From positions 186,001-250,000 of the forward strand of contig CAVWIS010000020.1 in assembly GCA_963755055.1 (NCBI GenBank): a stretch of 64,000 nt of DNA, given 5' to 3'. Under the pieces are notes generated by a model. The model did no database searches. It worked only from the letters and a program-made list of their open reading frames with translations, and was not told the origin of the DNA. The stretch is from AP-16 sp963755055 (GTDB lineage: Bacteria > Pseudomonadota > Alphaproteobacteria > Rhizobiales > Xanthobacteraceae). The position numbers and the translations under genes are program-made. This document shows, piece after piece, positions 34,740 to 43,343 of the stretch; within the stretch, counting starts at the first letter, position 1, and each line of letters starts with the position of its first letter.

Positions 34740-35114
34740 TCAGCGGCTGGCGACGTTGGTCACCGGAATGCGCACCATCTCGGAGGCGCTCGGTCCGGTG
34801 CGCCGCTCGACGGTCACGTAGCGGACGGGCCGCTGCGCGGGCGCGGCCTCGGCCTGAAGCCGGTCGCCCTTCTTGGCGGTGGTATCCGTCGCCAGGATCA
34901 CGGCGGCGAGCGCAGCCGCGGCGTCGCGGCGGGCGGCGGTCAGATCCACGCCTTCGCCGGCCGGGGCCGGGATGTCGGCGGTGAACACGAAACGCTCGGC
35001 GATGACCGAAGCCGGCGTCGGCTGCGGGCGCGCGTCGGTCAGGCTGCCCATGCCGGCATATCCGGCGACGATCAGGGTGGAGAGGCCGATCATGCCCTTG
35101 GCGAGAGTAATCAT
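34740..35114 (-). CDS. Small exported or anchored hypothetical protein
   Basis: 124 residues from ATG 35114 with GGAGG eight bases ahead. N-terminal hydrophobic segment MIGLSTLIVAGYAGMGS, then FTADIPAPAGEGVDL, a helix of Ala/Asp (AARRDAAAALAAVILATD), and KKGDRLQ...VRYVTVERRTG, ending RIPVTNVASR. No family known to me. It is one of several small envelope proteins in this part of the window. Confidence 0.6.
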   Translation of the reverse strand: MITLAKGMIGLSTLIVAGYAGMGSLTDARPQPTPASVIAERFVFTADIPAPAGEGVDLTAARRDAAAALAAVILATDTTAKKGDRLQAEAAPAQRPVRYVTVERRTGPSASEMVRIPVTNVASR

Positions 35115-35354
35115 GTGACGTCCTCCGGGTAGTGCCCTGAACGGGTCAGCGTTTGTCGTGGCGCTTGAGTACGGATTTCTCGTTACGGCAGCATTACGCG
35201 AGGGGGGTAAAATGGTTTCAGGCGAAGCTGATTGTTTCGCCGGGACGGCCGGGACGAAACAAATGGCAGGGTTCGTGGCGGGAATGTTTCCCAACGATGG
35301 CGAAAACGGGTCCGCACCATTCGACGGCGGGCGTCCGCCGCGCGGCGCGCCGGA

Positions 35355-36110
35355 TCAGTGCTCCTGCCCGTCCGGCGTGAACAGGTATCCGGCGCCCCGC
35401 ATGGTGCGGATGATCGTCGGATGTGCCGGATCCGGCTCGATTTTTCGTCGGATCCGGGTGATCCGCACATCGACCGCCCGGTCGAAGGCTTCGGCGTCGC
35501 GGGCATTGGCGAGGTCGAGCAGGCGCTCGCGCGACAGCACCCGCCGCGGATGGTCGGCGAACGCCTTCAACAGCATGAATTCCGACGTGGTGAGCGGGAG
35601 CTCGTTGCCGTCGTCGTCGCGCAGCATCCTGGCGTCGAGATCGAGCCATTTGGTGCCGAACCGCACCGCCGTGTGGCGGGCGGTCGGCGTCGCCGGCGAT
35701 GCCGCCGGCGACGGCGTGGCGGCCGGCGCCAGACCCGCCGGTGCGCTCCGCCGGAGGACCGAACGGATCCGCGCCAAGAGCTCGCGCAGCTCGACGGGCT
35801 TGGCGAGATAGTCGTCGGCGCCGAGCTCGAGACCGACGACGCGATCGATCGGGCTGGCGGTGGCGGTCAGCATGATCACCGGCACGCTCGAGCGCTGCTT
35901 GAGGTCGCGGATGATCGACAGGCCGTCCTCCTCCGGCATGTTGAGGTCGAGCACGATCAGTTCGGGCAGCTGCTCGGCGAGCGCCGCCCGCAGGCTTTTG
36001 CCGCCATCGCACAGGGTGACGGAAAAGCCGTGCATGCGCAGGTAGTCGCCGACCAGCTCCCGGGCCTTCTGCTCGTCGTCGACGACCACGATGTGCTGCA
36101 GGGTGGTCAT
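35355..36110 (-). CDS. OmpR/PhoB-family response regulator
   Basis: 251 residues from ATG 36110, overlapping the stop of the upstream kinase (ATGA). Receiver domain about 1-120: acidic pair in IVVVDDEQKARE, phospho-acceptor in LIVLDLNMPEEDG, Thr in PVIMLTATAS, Lys in LAKPVELRELLARIR. A Pro/Ala linker follows, then a winged-helix DNA-binding domain (LTTSEFMLLKAFADHPRRVL, RITRIRRKIEPDP, IRTMRGAGYLF). Last gene of the operon dctP-kinase-REC/DUF3369 kinase-regulator; its targets are not visible. It probably controls uptake or metabolism of the ligand bound by the DctP protein. Confidence 0.92.
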   Translation of the reverse strand: MTTLQHIVVVDDEQKARELVGDYLRMHGFSVTLCDGGKSLRAALAEQLPELIVLDLNMPEEDGLSIIRDLKQRSSVPVIMLTATASPIDRVVGLELGADDYLAKPVELRELLARIRSVLRRSAPAGLAPAATPSPAASPATPTARHTAVRFGTKWLDLDARMLRDDDGNELPLTTSEFMLLKAFADHPRRVLSRERLLDLANARDAEAFDRAVDVRITRIRRKIEPDPAHPTIIRTMRGAGYLFTPDGQEH

Positions 36111-37858
36111 GCCGCGGTCGGATGCATCGGCAAGGCGATCACGAAGGTGGTGCCGCGTCCGGGACCGGCGCTCTCCGCCAGGATGCGGCCGCCATGAAGG
36201 TCGACGATCCGCTTGGCGATCGAAAGCCCGAGGCCGGTGGAGCTCTCGCCTGCGGTCGGCTTGGCGGAGAGCCGCTGGAAGCGGCCGAACAGGCGCGACA
36301 GGTCTTCCGGAGAAAGGCCCGCTCCCCGGTCCTTGACGCTGATGATGGTCTCCGCCTCGCCGGGATCGACGCTGAGCTCGATATGGCCGCCCACCGGGCT
36401 GTACTTGATGGCGTTGCTGAGCAGGTTGTCGACCGCTTCGCGCACCCGGTCCGGGTCGCAGCTGGCGACGTGCTGGGGCGGCGCCGCCACGACGATTCGC
36501 TGCTGCTTGCGGTCGGCGAGCGGGCGGTTGGCCTCGACCACCTCGCCGACCAGGGCGGAGATGTCGACCGGCTCGCGTCGCAGGCTGATGTCGAGGGCGT
36601 CGGTCATCGCGTCGGTGATCAGGGTGTCGATCATCGCGGTGAGGTCCTCGGCGGTCTCGCGGATGTGCTCGACCTGCTTTCCGAGCTTGTCGATGCCTAC
36701 GGGCGCGCGGGCGATCAGCTCGGTCATGATCTCGGTGCGCCCGAGGATGACGCCGAGCGGGTTCTTCAGGTCGTGGGCGACGGTGCCGAGAATCTCGCTC
36801 TTGAACGCGTTCTCGCGGCGCAGCCGCGCGGTCTGCGCCGCCAGCCGCTGGTTGGCGGCGGTGAGCTGGTGGGTGCGCCGCGATCACCCGGGCCTCGAGC
36901 TCGGCATTGGCCTGCTGCAGCTGCTCGTAGAGGATCGCATTGTCGAACGCCGATCGAGAAGCGGCTGCAGAACACCTCGACCAGCGCGCGATCGGTGTCG
37001 GAGAGGTGGCGGGCGGCCTCGAGCAGCACCACCACCTCGCGGCCGCTGCCGGTCTGCATGTAGAGCACCGATCGGGTGGGCTGGAACTCGTGATGCCGCC
37101 GCGCGAACGCCTCGTGGATGACCTGCTGCAGCTCCGGCGCCAGCGCCCGCGCGGTCTCGCGGCCGAGCACGTGGCCGTAGCAGCCCGACGCCGCCAGCAC
37201 CGAGAAGCCGCCGCCCGGCTGGCCGCCCTCGCGCAGCACCAGGATGCCGGCGCAGTCGACCTTGAGCAGTGATGCGATCTGGGTAAGCACCCCCTCGGCG
37301 AGCCGCTGGATCGACCGGCAGTCGAACAGCTCCGAGGCGGCGTCGATGATGATCTCCAGGCCGCGCCTCGTCTCCACCATGCGTTGGATCTGCTGGTAGC
37401 TGCGCAGCGCCGCGGTCAGCGACGTGAACAGCTTGTCGGCGGTGAGCTCGGTCTTCGCCTTGTAGTCGTTGATGTCGTAGTCGACGATGACGCTGCGCTC
37501 CGGCGCCTGGCCGGGCTGGCCGGTGCGCAGGATGATCCGCACCGTCTCGTTCTTGAGCTCCTTGCGGATGAAGTTCACCAGCTCGAGCCCGGCGTTGTCG
37601 GTCTCCATCACCACGTCGAGCAGGACGACGGCGATGTCGGGATTGGCGCGCATGAGCTCGCGCCCTTCCGCCGCCGAATAGGCGGCGAGCAGCTCGAGCC
37701 CCTGGCCGTGGAGCGTGTAGTCGTAGAGGGCAAAGCGCGTGCCCTCGTGCACCGCCGGATCGTCGTCGATGACGGCGACGTTCCACGGCCGACCGAGGCC
37801 CGCCGGGCCGTCGGCGGCTGTCCTCGATCAGGGTCACGAAATCGTCGTCATCCGCCAT
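36107..37858 (-). CDS. REC-DUF3369-GAF-like-HisKA-HATPase sensor kinase, broken by three +1 shifts
   Basis: ATG 37858 overlaps the end of the membrane kinase by 11 bases. Pieces in three frames give one 582-residue protein once single extra bases are dropped at 37816-37817, 36950-36951 and 36878-36879. Order: receiver (WNVAVIDDDPAVHEGTRF; Asp in VVLLDVVMETDNAG; DINDYKAKTELTADKLF), DUF3369/GAF-like region (ELFDCRSIQRLAEGVLTQ), coiled coil (YEQLQQANAELEAR), HisKA with the phospho-His in VAHDLKNPLGVILG, and HATPase (DNLLSNAIKYSP, DRGAGLSPEDL, TGLGLSIAK). It is soluble and probably takes phosphate or a signal from the neighbouring kinase before passing it to the OmpR-type regulator. Confidence 0.85.
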
Positions 37859-40385
37859 GCTGGTGGCTCATCTGTTGGCTCCGCGCGGATTGTTCCGCCG
37901 CCACCTCGCCGGGTGCGGTGAGCGGGAGCGTGATCCGGAAAGTGGTCCCGCGGTCCGGCGCCGACGAAAGCGCAATTCGGCCGCCGAGCTGGCGGGTCAC
38001 CAGATTATAGACGATATGCAGCCCGAGCCCAGTGCCGCCCTGGCTGCGCCGGGTGGTGAAGAACGGATCGAACACCCGGCGCTGGACGTCCTCGGTCATT
38101 CCGACCCCGTCGTCGGAGAACGTGAGCTCGACCTGGAGGTCGTCGATCTGCCGCGCCCGCATCACGATGGTGCCCGACTGGCCGTCGGGAAAGCCGTGCG
38201 CCACGGCGTTGAGGACGAGGTTGGTGAGCACCTGTCCGTACGGTCCCGGGTAGCTGTCCATGGTGATGCCTTCCGGCACCGTCACCGCGAGCGTCACCGG
38301 CACCGACTTGAGCCCCGGCCGCAGGCTGACGACGATCTGCTCGGTGGACTCCCGCAGGTCGAAGCTGCGCCGCTCGGCGTGGCTGCGGTCGACCGCGACC
38401 TGCTTGAACGACTGGATCAGCTCGCCGGCACGCTGCAGATTGGCGACGAGCTGATGGGCGGCGTCGCGGCTGCCCTCGATGAACTCGTCGAGCCGCGAGC
38501 GGCGCAAGGCGCCGTCGCGCACCTCCTTGGCGAAGACCTCGCAGCGGCGCGCGAAGCTCGACGCCACGGTGAGGCTGATGCCGACCGGATTGTTGACCTC
38601 GTGGGCGACGCCGGCGACCAGGCTGCCGAGCGCGGCGAGCTTTTCCGCCTCGATCAGGCTCTGCTGCGCATTGCGCAGGTCGGTGAGCGCCCGTTCGGCG
38701 CGGTCGCGTGCCGCCTCGGCGCTCTCCTTGGCGGCGGCGAGCGCCTCCTCGCGCTGCCTGAGCTCGGTGATGTCGCGGTAGACCGCGAGCGTGCTGCCGT
38801 CCTCGAGCGGCTTGAAGTTGAACTCGATGTAGTGCCCGCTCGTGGTTCGCCGCTCGTAGCGGCTGGCCTTGCGGTCGCGCAGGACGGCGGTACGCCGCTC
38901 GATCTCCTTCTCGACGTCGTCGATCGGCCCGAAGTCGCCGCGTGCGATCTGGAAGCGCAGGACGTCGTATCCGGAGGCGCCCGCATGAGCGACCTCGGAC
39001 GGGAAGCGCTGGAACTCCATCAGCTGGCGGTTGACGAACAGCCAGCGGAAATCCTTGTCGAACATCATGACGCCGTCGTTCATGTTGTCGAGCACGGTCT
39101 GCAGCACCTCGCGGGCGCGCTCCGCCTCGGCGCGCGCCGCCGCGATCTCGGTCCGCGCGCGCTCGGCGCGATCCTTCGAGGCGCGCAGCTCGTCCTCGGC
39201 GCGGCGCTTGGCGATGGCGTTCTCGCGGAAAATCTCCACGGCGCGCGCCATCTCGCCGATCTCGTCGCGCGCCTCGGTGCCCTCGACGCGCCGATCATGG
39301 TCGCCGGAAATGTTGGCATACATCGCGTCGCGCAGCTCGTGGAGCGGCGCGCTGATGCTGCGGGCGACCGCGGTGCCGATCAGCACGATGACGGCAAGGA
39401 ACATCAGGGCGACGAGGGCCACCTTGCGGTAGACGTCGGCGAGCGCCTTGTCGAACCGCTCCTGGGCATTCTGCTCGCGCTGGCGCATCTGCCCGGACAG
39501 CGCGTCGATGATGCCGATCATCGAGGCCTGACTGCCGTCGATCTCGTCGCGCAGCAGGCGGTCGCGGGCGGCGAATTTTTCGCTCAGCTGCGCCAGGCCC
39601 TTGGCGAAGGTCGCGGTGCGGTCGCGCAGGACCGCGAGCGCGTCGCGCTGCAGATCACTGCCGGCAAGGTCGACCAGGACCGGGATGGTCTGCTCGATCA
39701 TGGCGAGCTTGCGGCGCGCCTCCGCGGCGGCGTCGGCGGCGAGCGAGAAATAGTACACGTTGGCGGCCAGCAGGGTCGCGGTGAACGCCTCGTGGGATTT
39801 GCCCAAGGCTGGCCAGATCAGGTCGTCGCGGTTGACGGTCGCCGCCTCGATCAGCCCGTAGAGGCCGGCCATGTCCCTGGAGGGTTTGAGGATCTGGGTT
39901 TCGTAGGTGCTGGTGATCGCCGATTGCACGGCGCGCAGGTCATTGAAGCCGGCGAGGAACTGCTCGGTGACCTCGGTCAATCGCGCGACCGAGCCGGCGA
40001 ACATCGGATCGGCCGCGCCGCGGGCGCTGAGCGTGCTCAGCAGCGCCTCGCGGCGCAGCAGGATCTCGCCGAATATCTCCGAGTTCGGCTGGTTGATGTA
40101 GCGATGGATCAGGTCCTGCAGCCGCCCCGCCTCGCCGCCGAACAGGGTCAGCAGCTGGTCGGAATCGCGAACCTGCCGCACCTCCTGCCAGGCCTCTCCC
40201 AGGACCTTGGCGCCGTCCCAGATCAACGCGGCGATGATCAGCACGACGGCGGTGTTGAGCGTGGCGATCGAGAAGATCCGCCAGCGAATCGGCAGGAACC
40301 GCACGACCTGCTCGACCAGGCGGCGCGGGCGTCGCCCGCCGGGAGCCCGCGCGGCGGCGGATGGGGATGGTACGGTCATCGCCAA
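37848..40385 (-). CDS. Membrane sensor histidine kinase (TM-periplasmic-TM-HAMP-PAS-HisKA-HATPase)
   Basis: 845 residues. TM1 at about 37-58; a long helical periplasmic domain to about 320; TM2 (VALVALMFLAVIVLIGTAVA); HAMP; coiled coil; PAS domain (MNDGVMMFDKDFRWLFVNRQ, then YDVLRFQIARGDFGPID); second coiled coil; HisKA with H595 in GVAHEVNNPVGI; HATPase with LTNLVLNAVAHGFP, FSDDGVGM and GGTGLGLHIVYNL. Nine bases after the dctP gene, whose product is the obvious candidate for contacting the periplasmic domain. Kinases of this kind sense carboxylates with the help of a TRAP-type binding protein. No TRAP membrane subunits (DctQ/DctM) are encoded nearby. Confidence 0.93.
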   Translation of the reverse strand: MAMTVPSPSAAARAPGGRRPRRLVEQVVRFLPIRWRIFSIATLNTAVVLIIAALIWDGAKVLGEAWQEVRQVRDSDQLLTLFGGEAGRLQDLIHRYINQPNSEIFGEILLRREALLSTLSARGAADPMFAGSVARLTEVTEQFLAGFNDLRAVQSAITSTYETQILKPSRDMAGLYGLIEAATVNRDDLIWPALGKSHEAFTATLLAANVYYFSLAADAAAEARRKLAMIEQTIPVLVDLAGSDLQRDALAVLRDRTATFAKGLAQLSEKFAARDRLLRDEIDGSQASMIGIIDALSGQMRQREQNAQERFDKALADVYRKVALVALMFLAVIVLIGTAVARSISAPLHELRDAMYANISGDHDRRVEGTEARDEIGEMARAVEIFRENAIAKRRAEDELRASKDRAERARTEIAAARAEAERAREVLQTVLDNMNDGVMMFDKDFRWLFVNRQLMEFQRFPSEVAHAGASGYDVLRFQIARGDFGPIDDVEKEIERRTAVLRDRKASRYERRTTSGHYIEFNFKPLEDGSTLAVYRDITELRQREEALAAAKESAEAARDRAERALTDLRNAQQSLIEAEKLAALGSLVAGVAHEVNNPVGISLTVASSFARRCEVFAKEVRDGALRRSRLDEFIEGSRDAAHQLVANLQRAGELIQSFKQVAVDRSHAERRSFDLRESTEQIVVSLRPGLKSVPVTLAVTVPEGITMDSYPGPYGQVLTNLVLNAVAHGFPDGQSGTIVMRARQIDDLQVELTFSDDGVGMTEDVQRRVFDPFFTTRRSQGGTGLGLHIVYNLVTRQLGGRIALSSAPDRGTTFRITLPLTAPGEVAAEQSARSQQMSHQHGG

Positions 40386-40394
40386 GAGCGCTGC

Positions 40395-41411
40395 TCAACG
40401 GTTCTGACGAATGCGCTGGACCAGCTCCTGGAGCTTCGGGTCGCCGAGCGCCTTGGCATAGACTCCGTTCATCGCCGCCTCGAAGGGCCCGCGGTCGAAG
40501 TCGCCGATCACCACGGTCTGGAACTCCTGGGCCTCCCGGCGCGAGCGCTCTTCCCACGCGGTCCACATCTGGCGCATGAACCGGCTCGACTCCCGCGCGG
40601 CATCGCGAAAGATCGTGCGGTCGTCCGCCGACAGCTCGTTCCAGGCATGCCGCGACATGATGAGCACTTCCGGGCTCATCACGTGTTCGGTCAGCGTGTA
40701 GTAGCGCGCCGTCTTGAAATGGCCGGTGGTCACATAGGACGGCCAGTTGTTCTCCGCGCCGTCGATGATGCTCGTGCTCAGCCCCGCCAGAACCTGGCCG
40801 TAGGGCAGCGCCACCGGAACGGCGCCAAGCCCGCGGATCATGTCGATCATCAGGTCGGACTGCTGCACGCGGATGCGCAGCCCGCTGAGGTCGGCGAGGG
40901 TGCGGATCGGTCGAACGCTGTTGTAGATCGAGCGAGCCCCGGAATTGTAAAATGCCAGCCCGATGAACCCGTAGGGCTCGAAGCTCGCCAGGATGCCGTC
41001 GCCGATCGGCCCGTCGAGCACGCGGTGCAGATGCTCGCTGGAGCTGAAGAGAAAGGGCAGCGCCAGGGTGTTGGCCTCGGGAACGAAGCCGCCGATCGGA
41101 GCCACATTGGTGCGGTTGATGTCGATGGCGCCGGCCCGCGTCTGCTCGATCGTCTCCTTCTCCTCGCCGAGCTGACGGCTGTGAAACACCAGGATGCGGT
41201 GGCGTCCCTTGGTCCGCTCGACGACGAGCCGGTTCATGAACAGGAGCGCCTGAACGGTCGGATAGTCCTGCGCCTGGGTGTCGCTGGCGCGGAAATCGCG
41301 GCCCAATGCTCCGGCCGGCGCCGAGAGGCCGGAAATCACCAGCGCAACCAGCACCGCAGCCCGACGCATCGACCCGCCGAGCCGGGCCGAACGGTTGCCG
41401 CCGATCGTCAT
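40395..41411 (-). CDS. TRAP-type C4-dicarboxylate binding protein DctP family
   Basis: 338 residues from ATG 41411 (GAGGGA spaced correctly). Signal peptide RAAVLVALVISGLSAPAGA, then DctP core: RLVVERTKGRHRILVFHS, QTRAGAIDINRTNVAPIGG, EPYGFIGLAFYNSGARSIYN with the Arg that binds carboxylate in family members further on (SGLRIRVQQSDLMIDMIRG), VPVALPYGQVLAGLSTSIID, and GAENNWPSY. First gene of an operon of two kinases and a regulator. The membrane subunits DctQ/DctM are missing from the window, so the protein more likely serves as ligand-binding co-sensor than as part of a transporter. Confidence 0.9.
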   Translation of the reverse strand: MTIGGNRSARLGGSMRRAAVLVALVISGLSAPAGALGRDFRASDTQAQDYPTVQALLFMNRLVVERTKGRHRILVFHSRQLGEEKETIEQTRAGAIDINRTNVAPIGGFVPEANTLALPFLFSSSEHLHRVLDGPIGDGILASFEPYGFIGLAFYNSGARSIYNSVRPIRTLADLSGLRIRVQQSDLMIDMIRGLGAVPVALPYGQVLAGLSTSIIDGAENNWPSYVTTGHFKTARYYTLTEHVMSPEVLIMSRHAWNELSADDRTIFRDAARESSRFMRQMWTAWEERSRREAQEFQTVVIGDFDRGPFEAAMNGVYAKALGDPKLQELVQRIRQNR

Positions 41412-41719
41412 GTCGTCCCTCGTGCGCGATCCCGCCAAAGACCTTTGCTCCTTCGCTCCTTCCCGGGCGGGCCCTTCGGGTATTCTAGTCGAGATGGCGG
41501 GGACTGGCCATTCCGGCGGTTGCGTCCGCCGTCGTGAGGGAGCAATGCGCGGCGTTTGGACGCGGGATTGACGGCGACCTCGTCCGCCTGAAGCGGGGGT
41601 GCCGGCAGTGAGTGGCGCCGCGTGGCGCCCTTTCCCCGCCGCAATCGCCATGTTAACCAGCCCGACCTCGGGTGCGTTGGCGGATTCGCGCTTCCCGGGC
41701 TTCCCGAGCACTGCCGGTA

Positions 41720-42553
41720 ATGGCCCGATCCTGTCTAGCTGCCTGTCTCACTCTGCTGGTCGGCGCGGCGCCGGCCGCGGCGCAGTTCAATATTTTTGAC
41801 CCGCCGCGCCCGCCGGGCGAGATGCCGGGCCGGCCGCCGGCTCGACCGCCGCCACCACCGGCGGCCCCGCAGGTCCAACCGGCGCCACCCGCGGGCGAGG
41901 CGCCCTATGGCGGCGCGCCGATGCCCGGCGCGGTGCAGTCCCAGCCGTTGCCGCCGCCGCCCGGAACCGAGCCGAGCCAGCAGGCGCTGCCGCGCCCGCC
42001 GTTGCCGGGCCAGCCCCCCCTCCAGGGGCAGGCGCCCCAGCCCGGCGCGCAGCCGCTGCCCGGTCTGCCTCCCGGACAGCGCCAGCCGCGCGGCGCCCCG
42101 CAGCAGCCGGCGAGCACCGCGCCGCAGCCCGGCGACGAGGTGGTGACGGAGATGCCGTCGCAGAAGATTCCCAATCCCAGCGCGGTGTTCTCCGGCCTCG
42201 ACAAGATCACCGGCCGCATCATCAAGTTCGACGTGGCGATCAACGAGACCGTGCAGTTCGGCGCCCTGCAGGTGACCCCGCGGGTCTGCTACACGCGGCC
42301 GCCGACCGAGACTCCCAATACCGACGCGTTCGTCGAGGTGCAGGAGATCACCCTGCAGGGCGAGGTGCGTCGCATTTTCGGCGGCTGGATGTTCGCCGCC
42401 AGTCCCGGTCTGCATGCCGTCGAGCATCCGATCTACGACGTCTGGCTCACCGACTGCAAAGGCGCCGTCGCTCCCGCCGTGGCGAGCGCGCCGGTCGAGC
42501 CGAAGCCGGTCGAGCCGAAACCGGTCGCGCCGCCGCAAAGGCCGCGGCGCTGA
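41720..42553 (+). CDS. DUF2155 domain protein, proline-rich, exported
   Basis: 277 residues from ATG 41720; GTG 41672 would add 16 residues and cannot be excluded, as neither has a clear ribosome binding site. Signal peptide CLAACLTLLVGAAPAAAQ. Residues 30-155 are a Pro/Gly/Gln-rich low-complexity stretch. The DUF2155 domain follows: KIPNPSAVFSGLDKITGRII, TVQFGALQVTPRVCYTRPP, FVEVQEITLQGEVRRIFGGW, HPIYDVWLTDCKG, with two Cys. The family always sits beside aat or near fatty acid genes in alphaproteobacteria. Function unknown; likely envelope. Confidence 0.85.
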   Translation: MARSCLAACLTLLVGAAPAAAQFNIFDPPRPPGEMPGRPPARPPPPPAAPQVQPAPPAGEAPYGGAPMPGAVQSQPLPPPPGTEPSQQALPRPPLPGQPPLQGQAPQPGAQPLPGLPPGQRQPRGAPQQPASTAPQPGDEVVTEMPSQKIPNPSAVFSGLDKITGRIIKFDVAINETVQFGALQVTPRVCYTRPPTETPNTDAFVEVQEITLQGEVRRIFGGWMFAASPGLHAVEHPIYDVWLTDCKGAVAPAVASAPVEPKPVEPKPVAPPQRPRR

Positions 42554-42594
42554 GGCACGACCGATCGCCCCATCGTCGGCGCCATCTTTTCCGT

Positions 42595-43269
42595 TCAGTA
42601 GGGGACGATCCGGTTGAGCGCCTCCTCGCCGCTCATCGGCCGGTCGGCCGGCCAGGCGGCGAAATCGGCGTCGGCCGCGATCGCCGCCTCCAGCAGCTTG
42701 TGATACTGCCGCCGGGACACCTCGACCGCGCCGAATATTTTGAGATGGTCGGTGACGAACTGGGTGTCGAGCAGCTTGAACCGCCCTGCACGCAGCCGCG
42801 CCACGAGGTGGACGAGCGCGACCTTCGAGGCATCGCGGGCATGATGGAACATGCTCTCGCCGAAGAAGGCGGCGCCGATGCTCACCCCGTAGAGCCCGCC
42901 GACCAGCGCCTTGCCGTCGTAGACCTCGACGGTGTGACAGTGGCCGAGCTCGAACAGCGCGCCGTACAGGGTGCGGATCCGCGCATTGATCCAGGTGCGC
43001 GCCCGGCCGGGCTTGGGTTCGGCGCAACCGTCGACCACCGCATCGAAGTCGCGGTCGCACAGCACCGCGAACCGGTCGGAGCGCACCGTGCGCGCCAGCC
43101 GCGACGGCACGTGCAGCCGGTCGAGCGGCACGATGCCGCGCCGCTCCGGCTCGATCCAGTAGAGCGCCGGATCCTCGGCGCTCTCCGCCATGGGAAAGAT
43201 GCCGCAGGCATAGGCCTTGAGCAGCACTTCCGGAGTGATCTCGACCAGTTGGTCGCGCGGGCGGGTCAT
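42595..43269 (-). CDS. aat: Leucyl/phenylalanyl-tRNA--protein transferase
   Basis: 224 residues. Transfers Leu or Phe from tRNA to N-terminal Arg/Lys of proteins, the N-end rule tag for ClpS/ClpAP. Visible blocks: VLLKAYACGIFPMAESAEDP, LYWIEPERRGIVPLDRLHVP, TWINARIRTLYGALFELGHC, HTVEVYDGKALVGGLYGVSI, FFGESMFHHARDASKVALVH and LLDTQFVTDHLKIFGAVEVS, the GNAT-like active site of the family. Lies next to accC, the usual order in Hyphomicrobiales. Confidence 0.97.
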   Translation of the reverse strand: MTRPRDQLVEITPEVLLKAYACGIFPMAESAEDPALYWIEPERRGIVPLDRLHVPSRLARTVRSDRFAVLCDRDFDAVVDGCAEPKPGRARTWINARIRTLYGALFELGHCHTVEVYDGKALVGGLYGVSIGAAFFGESMFHHARDASKVALVHLVARLRAGRFKLLDTQFVTDHLKIFGAVEVSRRQYHKLLEAAIAADADFAAWPADRPMSGEEALNRIVPY

Positions 43270-43343
43270 CGGGCCAGCATATCACGCGGCGGATGCGATT
43301 GCTCAGCGCCGCGCCGGCACGCGCGGGCGCCCGCCCAAACGGC

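Noticed and set aside
37857..41537. A 1226-codon plus-strand frame
   Set aside because: Antisense to the kinase and dctP genes, Gly/Arg/Ala-rich without motifs; the minus-strand genes are clearly real.
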